Assembly: GCA_008080925.1 (NCBI GenBank)
Contig: VMDJ01000088.1
Coordinates: 1-9,785 of the forward strand
Reading direction: 5' to 3'
DNA length: 9,785 nucleotides
DNA from: Gammaproteobacteria bacterium
Lineage (GTDB): Bacteria; Pseudomonadota; Gammaproteobacteria; Chromatiales; Chromatiaceae
Shown: positions 1 through 4,992 of the stretch, one piece after another
Layout: each line of letters begins with the position of its first letter
How positions within the stretch are numbered: the stretch's first letter is position 1
Program-made: the position numbers and the translations under genes
The notes under the pieces: model-generated
What the model saw: only the letters and a program-made list of their open reading frames with translations
The model's database searches: none
What the model was told of the DNA's origin: nothing

Positions 1-9
1 GCTTATTGA

Positions 10-34
10 ACCCGCCGTATGGCGGTTTTTTTTT
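10..34 (+). terminator. Intrinsic terminator of an upstream gene outside the window
   Basis: CCGCC (12-16) pairs with GGCGG (21-25) around a GTAT tetraloop, with two further A-T pairs possible across a bulged C. Nine T residues follow (26-34). This is a standard Rho-independent terminator for + strand transcription coming from the left of the window. The gene it ends is not visible. Confidence 0.8.
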
Positions 35-93
35 GCGCCTTAGGTTTAGGCACGCGAGATCGATCCAATAGATGGTTTTGAATGGGCTTTGAG

Positions 94-121
94 TTGACGC
101 TAATGATCTGCCCCGTATAAT
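94..121 (+). promoter_or_regulatory. sigma70 promoter of tRNA-Val with GC-rich discriminator
   Basis: TTGACG (94-99, 5 of 6 to the -35 consensus) is followed by a 16-base spacer and a perfect TATAAT (116-121). The bases just after it, CGCCGCC (122-128), form a GC-rich discriminator, as is typical of stable-RNA promoters under stringent (ppGpp/DksA) and growth-rate control. The start of transcription should fall near 128-130, leaving only a few bases of 5' leader before the mature tRNA at 134. The consensus match is seen directly; stringent control is inferred from the discriminator. Confidence 0.85.
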
Positions 122-133
122 CGCCGCCTCTTT

Positions 134-210
134 AGGAGCGTAGCTCAGTTGGTTAGAGCGCCACGTTGACATCGTGGAGGTCACCAGTTCAAATCTGGTC
201 GTTCCTACCA
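134..210 (+). tRNA. tRNA-Val, anticodon GAC
   Basis: A complete 77-base cloverleaf can be folded. The acceptor stem is AGGAGCG with CGTTCCT (one G-U pair). The D stem is GCTC/GAGC. The anticodon stem CCACG/CGTGG encloses the loop TTGACAT with anticodon GAC, reading GUC and GUU. The T arm is ACCAG-TTCAAAT-CTGGT. The 3' ACCA is encoded. The gene has its own promoter upstream and its own terminator downstream, so it is a monocistronic unit. From memory a tRNA-Val gene near thrS is also found in pseudomonads. Confidence 0.97.
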
Positions 211-218
211 AATGTCAA

Positions 219-251
219 AACGCCAAGGTCTTCGGCCTTGGCGTTTTTTTT
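219..251 (+). terminator. Intrinsic terminator of tRNA-Val
   Basis: AACGCCAAGG (219-228) pairs perfectly with CCTTGGCGTT (236-245) around TCTTCGG, followed by an unbroken T run up to 251. It starts 8 bases after the tRNA CCA end. It separates the tRNA unit from bioA, which therefore needs its own promoter or read-through. Confidence 0.93.
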
Positions 252-294
252 AGCCTGTAGAATGGTGCTGCCGTGATTTTAGTAGTAGGTAGTT

Positions 295-1602
295 TTGAAT
301 TTAGTTGACCGAGATCGACAGCATATTTGGCACCCGTATAGCGCGGTGGGCTCGCCGTCGCCGATTTACCCGGTAGTCGCCGCAGAGGGCGTGCGCCTAA
401 AGCTCGAGGATGGACGCGAGCTGATTGATGGTATGTCGTCTTGGTGGTGTGCGGTACATGGTTATAACCATCCGGTACTTAATGAAGCGGCGATGCAGCA
501 GCTGGATAAGATGTCGCATGTGATGTTCGGTGGTTTAACCCATCCGCCGGCTGTCGAGTTAGCGGAAACCTTAGTCGAGTTAAGCCCTTGGGGTTTGCAA
601 AAGGTGTTCTTTGTCGATTCGGGTTCGGTGGCGATTGAGGCGGCGATGAAGATGGCGCTGCAAGCCCAGATTGCCCGAGGTCAGTCGCAACGACATCTTT
701 TTTTAAGTCCGCGTGGTGGGTATCACGGTGACACACTTGATGCGATGTCGGTGTGCGATCCGATCACTGGTATGCATACCTTGTTTCAGGGTGTGTTACC
801 CAAGCAGGTGTTTATCGAGCGACCTGAGCCAGCGTTTGGCGAGCATTGCACCGAGCAACACCTTGCGCAGTTGAAACAGGTGTTTGCCGAGCGGGGTGAT
901 CAACTCGCGGCGATGATTCTCGAGCCGATTGTGCAAGGTGCCGGTGGCATGCGTTTTTATGCGCCAGAGTATTTGCAAGCAGCCCGTCGTTTATGTGACG
1001 AGCATGGCGTGTTGCTGATTGCCGATGAGATCGCTACCGGTTTTGGCCGCAGTGGTAAATTATTTGCGGTTGAGCATGCGGATATCACCCCCGATATTTT
1101 ATGTGTGGGTAAAGCGTTGACCGGTGGCTACTTAAGCTTGGCAGCGGTACTCACGACGGATGAAATGGCCAATGACATAGCGAGCGGTGAGCCTGGTGTG
1201 TTTATGCATGGCCCGACGTTTATGGGTAATCCGTTGGCATGTGCGATTGCAAAAGCGAGCATTGATTTATTGTGCGCGAATGACTGGCAGCAGCAAGTGC
1301 TGCAGATCGAGCAGGGCTTGCAACAGGGGTTGGCGCCGGCAAAAACGTTTACGCATGTCGCTGAGGTGCGTGTGCTTGGTGCGATCGGTGTGGTTGAGCT
1401 AACCCATCCGGTAGATATGTCCTCGGTGCAACCGATGTTTGTTGAGCGCGGGGTATGGGTGCGACCTTTCGGTAAGTTGGTTTATCTGATGCCGCCGTTT
1501 GTGATGTCGTCGGGTGACTTGGCGCAGCTGACCGATGCGCTTGTCGATGTGGTGGCAAATTTGCAGATTAAGGACGGTGTGGCGGTTCCGCTGTCGGCGT
1601 AG
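295..1602 (+). CDS. bioA: Adenosylmethionine-8-amino-7-oxononanoate aminotransferase (DAPA synthase)
   Basis: This is a class III, fold-type I PLP aminotransferase. It transfers the amino group of S-adenosylmethionine to KAPA to make DAPA, the antepenultimate step of biotin synthesis, in the cytosol. The 435-residue product compares with 429 in E. coli and aligns end to end. Visible motifs are IWHPY near the N-terminus, the paired Trp of MSSWW (W50-W51), GYHGD (142-146), the PLP-binding Asp in IADEIATGFGR (D244) and the Schiff-base Lys in VGKALTGG (K273). HGPTFMGNPLACA lies after these. The start is TTG: a stop codon at 286-288 in the same frame lies just upstream, and the next in-frame ATG would remove conserved residues. 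The ribosome site is weak (AGGT at 287-290). No other bio genes and no BirA operator are visible, and I find no convincing promoter between the tRNA terminator and the start. Gene identity is firm; the start is less so. Confidence 0.95.
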   Translation: MNLVDRDRQHIWHPYSAVGSPSPIYPVVAAEGVRLKLEDGRELIDGMSSWWCAVHGYNHPVLNEAAMQQLDKMSHVMFGGLTHPPAVELAETLVELSPWGLQKVFFVDSGSVAIEAAMKMALQAQIARGQSQRHLFLSPRGGYHGDTLDAMSVCDPITGMHTLFQGVLPKQVFIERPEPAFGEHCTEQHLAQLKQVFAERGDQLAAMILEPIVQGAGGMRFYAPEYLQAARRLCDEHGVLLIADEIATGFGRSGKLFAVEHADITPDILCVGKALTGGYLSLAAVLTTDEMANDIASGEPGVFMHGPTFMGNPLACAIAKASIDLLCANDWQQQVLQIEQGLQQGLAPAKTFTHVAEVRVLGAIGVVELTHPVDMSSVQPMFVERGVWVRPFGKLVYLMPPFVMSSGDLAQLTDALVDVVANLQIKDGVAVPLSA

Positions 1603-1608
1603 CTCCTT

Positions 1609-1614
1609 TATAAT
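1609..1614 (+). promoter_or_regulatory. -10 box of the probable thrS promoter
   Basis: A perfect TATAAT lies 7 bases after the bioA stop codon. The -35 region at normal spacing (about 1586-1591, TTCCGC, inside bioA) matches the consensus poorly, so the promoter is either weak or activator-assisted. A start near 1621 would give a leader of about 80 bases that contains both hairpins of the putative thrS operator. No terminator is seen between bioA and thrS, so read-through from bioA is also possible. Confidence 0.5.
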
Positions 1615-1628
1615 ATTGGCCTTTCATT

Positions 1629-1691
1629 GACGTCGATCTGTTCGATGTTTTGCGTTTCACGTGACCTTTGGTAGGGGTCACCACTGAGGAG
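1629..1691 (+). promoter_or_regulatory. Putative ThrRS translational operator (tRNA-Thr anticodon-arm mimic) in the thrS leader
   Basis: Two hairpins precede the Shine-Dalgarno sequence. The first pairs GACGTCGA (1629-1636) with TCGATGTT (1642-1649), including G-U pairs, around TCTGT, a loop that contains UGU. The second pairs GTGACCT (1661-1667) with GGGTCAC (1675-1681) around a seven-base loop TTGGTAG (1668-1674). That loop has U33, the Thr anticodon GGU at positions 34-36 and A37, as in a tRNA-Thr(GGU) anticodon arm. The Shine-Dalgarno GAGGAG (1686-1691) begins 4 bases after the second hairpin. E. coli thrS has the same layout: an upstream hairpin, a single-stranded link, an anticodon-like hairpin and then the ribosome site, with ThrRS binding blocking ribosome entry. 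The structure is read from sequence; its function is inferred by analogy. Confidence 0.75.
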
Positions 1692-1701
1692 ACACACGCA
1701 G

Positions 1702-3612
1702 ATGCCTGTTATTACCCTCCCTGATGGATCTCAACGTTCTTTTGACCACGCGGTAACGATCGCGGATGTGGCGATGGATATCGGCCCTGGTTTAGCCAAA
1801 GCAGCGTTAGCTGGCAAGATTGATGGCAAGGTTGTTGATCTCAGTACCACGCTTGAGAGCGATGTGAATTTAGCCATTGTGACCGGTAAGGATGACGATG
1901 CGCTGGAGCTCATTCGTCACGATGCGGCACACGTGATGGCGCAAGCGGTACAAGAGTTATACCCCGGCACGCAGGTGACCATTGGTCCTGCGATTGAAAA
2001 CGGTTTTTATTATGACTTTGCACGTGATGAGCCTTTCACCCCTGATGATTTAGGCAAGATCGAAGATCGCATGCGCGAGATTGTCGGACGTGACTTGCCG
2101 ATTGAGCGTGAAGTGCTTTCGCGTGATGAAGCCAAGAAAGTGTTTGCGGATTTGGGTGAGCACTACAAGGTTGAGATCATTGATGCGATTCCTGAAGGCG
2201 AGGAGATTTCGATCTACCGCCAAGGCGATTGGTTTGATGTATGTCGTGGCCCGCATTTGCCATCAACCGGTAAATTGCCGAAAGGCTTTAAGTTGATGAA
2301 GCTGGCCGGTGCTTACTGGCGAGGTGATGCGAGTAAACAAATGCTGCAACGTGTGTACGGAACGGCATGGCGCGATAAGAAAGAGTTAAATGCGTATCTG
2401 CATAACTTGGAAGAAGCGGAGAAGCGTGATCACCGTAAGATCGGTAAAGCGTTGGATCTGTTCCATGCGCAAGACGAAGCACCGGGCATGGTGTTTTGGC
2501 ATGACAAGGGTTGGAGTATTTATCTGACCGTACAGAACTACATCCGCGAGAAGTTACGTCATCACGGTTACCAAGAGGTACATACCCCGCAGGTCATTGA
2601 TCGTAGTTTGTGGGAGAAGTCAGGTCACTGGGATAAGTTCGGTGACATGATCTTTACGACGCACTCGGAAAGTCGTGACTATGCGATCAAGCCGATGAAT
2701 TGCCCAGCGCATATTCAGATTTACAACCATGGCTTGAAGAGTTACCGCGACCTGCCTTTGCGTTTGGCGGAGTTTGGTTCGTGTCACCGTAACGAGCCAT
2801 CGGGCACGCTGCACGGTTTGATGCGCGTGCGTAACTTTGTGCAAGATGATGCGCATATCTTCTGTACTGAAGAGCAGATCTTATCTGAGGTATTGGCGTT
2901 CACCGATTTGTTGTTCGAGGTTTACAAAGACTTTGGCTTTGAGCAGGTCGAGGTGAAGCTATCGACGCGCCCTGAGCAGCGCGTGGGTGATGATGCCTTG
3001 TGGGATAAAGCAGAGAAGTCGCTTGAGGATGCGTTGAATGAGCGTGGTTTGGATTGGGAGCTGCAGCCGGGCGAGGGTGCGTTTTACGGTCCGAAGATCG
3101 AGTTCTCGCTGCGCGATTGTCTGAACCGTGTATGGCAGTGCGGTACCATTCAGCTGGATTTCTCGATGCCAGAGCGTCTTGGCGCCAACTACATTGCAGA
3201 AGATAACAGCAAGAAAACGCCGGTCATGTTGCACCGTGCCATTTTGGGATCGCTGGAGCGTTTTATCGGTATTTTGATCGAGCAGCACGCCGGTGCGATG
3301 CCGCTGTGGTTGAACCCAACGCAGGCGGTGATCATGAACATCACCGACAAGCACGCGCCGTTTGCGCAGGAAGCTGCAAAATTCCTGCAAGATAAAGGCT
3401 TTAGAGTCGATTTGGACTTGAGAAATGAGAAGATCGGCTTTAAAATCCGCGAGCACACGCTGCAGAAGGTCCCTTACTTACTAGTAGTCGGTGACCGTGA
3501 AGTCGAAGATCGAGCTCTCGCAGTTCGTACCCGAGACGGCAAGGATCTAGGTACTTTATCTCTAGACGCCCTTGCAGAGCACCTTCAGGAGAAGGTTGAT
3601 TCTCGCAGCTAA
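1702..3612 (+). CDS. thrS: Threonine--tRNA ligase
   Basis: This is a class II synthetase that charges tRNA-Thr and hydrolyses mischarged Ser-tRNA-Thr; it is a cytosolic homodimer. The product is 636 residues, against 642 in E. coli. Domains in order: TGS (about 1-62), the editing domain with H73 and H77 (HDAAH) and C181/H185 (CRGPH), the catalytic core (about 243-535), and the anticodon-binding domain (about 540-636). The three zinc ligands of the active site are present as C334 (MNCP), H385 (DDAH) and H511 (MLHR), at the same numbers as in E. coli. The motif 2 region is FGSCHRNEPSG (358-368). The ATG start has GAGGAG at 1686-1691, 10 bases upstream. Neighbours are the translation genes infC-rpmI-rplT-pheST. 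Control is probably autogenous through the leader. The last 45 or so codons appear to use CTA and CGA more than the rest of the gene. Confidence 0.99.
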   Translation: MPVITLPDGSQRSFDHAVTIADVAMDIGPGLAKAALAGKIDGKVVDLSTTLESDVNLAIVTGKDDDALELIRHDAAHVMAQAVQELYPGTQVTIGPAIENGFYYDFARDEPFTPDDLGKIEDRMREIVGRDLPIEREVLSRDEAKKVFADLGEHYKVEIIDAIPEGEEISIYRQGDWFDVCRGPHLPSTGKLPKGFKLMKLAGAYWRGDASKQMLQRVYGTAWRDKKELNAYLHNLEEAEKRDHRKIGKALDLFHAQDEAPGMVFWHDKGWSIYLTVQNYIREKLRHHGYQEVHTPQVIDRSLWEKSGHWDKFGDMIFTTHSESRDYAIKPMNCPAHIQIYNHGLKSYRDLPLRLAEFGSCHRNEPSGTLHGLMRVRNFVQDDAHIFCTEEQILSEVLAFTDLLFEVYKDFGFEQVEVKLSTRPEQRVGDDALWDKAEKSLEDALNERGLDWELQPGEGAFYGPKIEFSLRDCLNRVWQCGTIQLDFSMPERLGANYIAEDNSKKTPVMLHRAILGSLERFIGILIEQHAGAMPLWLNPTQAVIMNITDKHAPFAQEAAKFLQDKGFRVDLDLRNEKIGFKIREHTLQKVPYLLVVGDREVEDRALAVRTRDGKDLGTLSLDALAEHLQEKVDSRS

Positions 3613-3630
3613 GTAGCTGATTTTACAGTG

Positions 3631-3659
3631 AAAGCACTGGCTTTTTAGCCGGTGCTTTT
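3631..3659 (+). terminator. Strong hairpin between thrS and infC (weak terminator or processing hairpin)
   Basis: AAAGCACTGGCT (3631-3642) pairs with AGCCGGTGCTTT (3647-3658) around TTTT, giving 12 pairs including one G-U. Only four T residues follow (3656-3659) before ACG, so the U tract is poor for an intrinsic terminator. It lies 19 bases after the thrS stop codon and ends 43 bases before the infC start. It may partly terminate thrS mRNA, protect its 3' end, or mark a processing site between the two cistrons. Confidence 0.55.
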
Positions 3660-3688
3660 ACGTTGTCAGTTTGTTTTTTGATTTATGC

Positions 3689-3704
3689 GGAGGACTTGGC
3701 TATC
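3689..3704 (+). promoter_or_regulatory. infC ribosome binding site with AUC start codon
   Basis: GGAGGA (3689-3694) is a near-perfect Shine-Dalgarno sequence. The codon at ideal distance (7-base spacer) is ATC at 3702-3704. The TTG at 3696 lies in the same frame but only one base from the Shine-Dalgarno sequence, too close to be used, and there is no ATG or GTG in frame near the start of the conserved IF3 sequence. IF3 discriminates against AUU, AUC and AUA starts, so the AUC start gives infC negative feedback, as the AUU start does in E. coli. Confidence 0.85.
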
Positions 3705-4226
3705 GCCAAAGCAGATAAGCGCAATCGTCTTAACGACGCCATTACCGCAGTCGAGGTTCGACTGATTGGCAAAGACGGTGAGCAAGTAGGAATTGTTTCA
3801 ATTGAAGAGGCACAAGCCGCGGCAAATGACGCGAAAATGGATCTCGTAGAGATCGTGCCAAACGCTGAACCTCCTGTATGTCGAGTAATGGATTACGGCA
3901 AGTTTGTTTTTGAAGCTAAGAAGCAAAAACAAGAAGCCCGCAAAAAACAAAAGCAAGTCCAGATTAAGGAAATTAAATTCCGTCCTGGTACTGACATTGG
4001 TGACTACAACATCAAGTTGAGAAACTTGCGCAAGTTCCTCGAAGAGGGCAACAAGGCAAAAGTGACCATGCGTTTCCGTGGTCGTGAGCATGCTCACCGC
4101 GACTTAGGCTTGGAGCTATTGGAACGTGTGGAAAACGACTTGGCAGATGTGGGTCAAGTTGAACAGCGTCCAATGATGGAAGGACGCCAAATGGTGATGG
4201 TTTTAGGACCAGGCCGTAAAAAGTAA
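3702..4226 (+). CDS. infC: Translation initiation factor IF-3
   Basis: IF3 binds the 30S subunit, prevents early 50S joining and proofreads the initiator tRNA and start codon. With the AUC start chosen here the product is 174 residues (initiator read as Met), near the 180 of E. coli. The N-terminal domain runs from about residue 9 to 70 (VEVRLIGKDGEQVGIVS, then NAEPPVCRVMDYGKF at 54-68). A Lys/Gln-rich linker helix covers about 70-88, and the C-terminal domain about 89-172 (EIKFRPGTDIGDY, RFRGREHAH, EGRQMVMVL). A longer reading from TTG at 3663 would add 13 residues with no IF3 similarity and no ribosome site, so I reject it. No clear promoter lies between thrS and infC; transcription probably comes from inside thrS or by read-through. 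The rpmI leader follows immediately. Confidence 0.97.
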   Translation: MAKADKRNRLNDAITAVEVRLIGKDGEQVGIVSIEEAQAAANDAKMDLVEIVPNAEPPVCRVMDYGKFVFEAKKQKQEARKKQKQVQIKEIKFRPGTDIGDYNIKLRNLRKFLEEGNKAKVTMRFRGREHAHRDLGLELLERVENDLADVGQVEQRPMMEGRQMVMVLGPGRKK

Positions 4227-4325
4227 TTGGGTGACATTGTCACCAACGAGTGGTCGGGCGTCGGCATTGCCTTGGTCACTCTGAAGCAACCTAGAGCGTG
4301 AGCTCTACTTAATAGGAGAAGCAAA
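4227..4325 (+). promoter_or_regulatory. Structured rpmI leader, candidate L20 autoregulatory site
   Basis: The 99 bases between infC and rpmI hold three hairpins in series. TTGG-G-TGAC (4227-4235, one bulged G) pairs with GTCACCAA (4239-4246). GAGTGGTC (4248-4255) pairs with GGTCACTC (4274-4281) with two G-U pairs, and the enclosed region can form an inner GGC-ATT-GCC stem. TAGAGC (4292-4297) pairs perfectly with GCTCTA (4302-4307) around a GUGA tetraloop of the GNRA class, 6 bases before the Shine-Dalgarno AGGAG (4314-4318). In E. coli and in Bacillus the rpmI-rplT unit is repressed by L20 binding to a leader that imitates its 23S rRNA site. The pairings are visible; L20 control here is inferred. 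Confidence 0.55.
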
Positions 4326-4520
4326 ATGCCTAAGATTCGTTCTAATAGCAGTGCGAAGAAACGTTTCCGCATTACCGCGGGCGGCGTTAAGCGCAATCAA
4401 TCACACCGTCGTCACATCTTGACCAAGAAGTCGACTAAACGTAAGCGCCACTTACGTGCACCTTCAATGTTGCATAAAGCAGACGTAGCTTCAGCTCGTC
4501 GCATGATGCCTTACGCGTAA
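4326..4520 (+). CDS. rpmI: Large ribosomal subunit protein bL35
   Basis: This is a 64-residue, very basic protein of the 50S subunit (65 in E. coli). It has the family start MPKI, the core RHILTKKSTKRKRHLR (29-44) and the terminal MPYA. The ATG has AGGAG at 4314-4318 with a 7-base spacer. The product acts in the assembled 50S particle, and the gene is translated together with rplT, which starts 16 bases after its stop codon. Translation of both is probably controlled at the leader just upstream. Confidence 0.98.
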   Translation: MPKIRSNSSAKKRFRITAGGVKRNQSHRRHILTKKSTKRKRHLRAPSMLHKADVASARRMMPYA

Positions 4521-4536
4521 TCAGGAGACTTAAGAC

Positions 4537-4896
4537 ATGTCTAGAGTAAAACGTGGTGTACAAGCGAACCGTCGTCATAAGAAGGTTTTAAAAGCTGCAA
4601 AAGGTTATTACGGCGCACGTAGTAAAGTTTTCCGTGTTGCTAAGCAAGCGGTCATCAAAGCAGGTCAATACGCATACCGTGACCGTCGCGTTAAGAAGCG
4701 TCAGTTCCGTGCGTTGTGGATCCAGCGTATCAATGCTGCTGCACGTATGAACGGTTTGTCATACAGCCGCATGATTAACGGCTTGAACAAAGCTGGTGTG
4801 GCGATCGACCGTAAGATGTTGGCTGACATTGCTGTGCACGATTTGCCAGCATTTGGCCAGCTCGCTGAGAAAGCTAAGGCTGCCCTCGCGAGCTGA
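4537..4896 (+). CDS. rplT: Large ribosomal subunit protein bL20
   Basis: This 119-residue protein (118 in E. coli) binds 23S rRNA early in 50S assembly and, in the family, also represses its own mRNA. The N-terminal basic extension MSRVKRGVQANRRHKK is followed by KGYYGARSKVFRVAKQAV and YAYRDRRVKKRQFRALWI. The globular C-terminal half includes NAAARMNGLSYS and IDRKMLADIAV. The ribosome site is AGGAGA (4523-4528), 8 bases before ATG. The stop codon TGA lies inside the first base-paired element of the rplT-pheS gap. Confidence 0.99.
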   Translation: MSRVKRGVQANRRHKKVLKAAKGYYGARSKVFRVAKQAVIKAGQYAYRDRRVKKRQFRALWIQRINAAARMNGLSYSRMINGLNKAGVAIDRKMLADIAVHDLPAFGQLAEKAKAALAS

Positions 4897-4926
4897 TAGC
4901 ACGCGCGGTTTTTACCGTCGCTATCA
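4894..4926 (+). repeat. Inverted repeat overlapping the rplT stop codon
   Basis: TGATAGC (4894-4900, whose first three bases are the rplT stop) pairs with GCTATCA (4920-4926). Inside it CGGT (4907-4910) pairs with ACCG (4914-4917) around three T residues. No T tract follows. It could be an mRNA 3' structure or the first, pausing hairpin of an attenuation region whose terminator follows at 4938. Confidence 0.5.
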
Positions 4927-4937
4927 ACGCTAAAAGT

Positions 4938-4975
4938 AGAGGGAAAGTCTGTATGGGCTTTCCCTCTTTTTATTT
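4938..4975 (+). terminator. Intrinsic terminator or attenuator between rplT and pheS
   Basis: AGAGGGAAAGTCT (4938-4950) pairs with GGGCTTTCCCTCT (4955-4967) over 13 pairs (two G-U) around GTAT, followed by TTTTT, A, TTT. It is a strong Rho-independent terminator. The pheS ATG is only 17 bases after its end, so no promoter fits between them; pheS must be transcribed through this hairpin, which makes it act as an attenuator for pheST. E. coli pheST is attenuated through the Phe-rich leader peptide PheL, but no canonical start codon for such a peptide lies upstream of the hairpin in the gap. Confidence 0.85.
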
Positions 4976-4992
4976 AACGGCTGAGAACTTTT

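Noticed and set aside
35..93. Possible small gene or site between the first terminator and the tRNA-Val promoter
   Set aside because: I see no open frame with a ribosome site, repeat or operator-like symmetry in this short stretch.
238..263. TTGGCG ... TAGAAT as a bioA promoter
   Set aside because: The spacer is only 14 bases and the -35 part lies within the tRNA terminator stem. It is too poor to report as a promoter.
2959..3456. 165-codon minus-strand open frame inside thrS
   Set aside because: It lies wholly within the conserved thrS catalytic and anticodon-binding coding region, resembles no family I know, and is explained as a shadow of a codon-biased gene.
3663..3701. TTG at 3663 as the start of infC
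   Set aside because: It has no ribosome site, lies right after the thrS-infC hairpin and adds residues without IF3 similarity. GGAGGA at 3689-3694 points to AUC at 3702.
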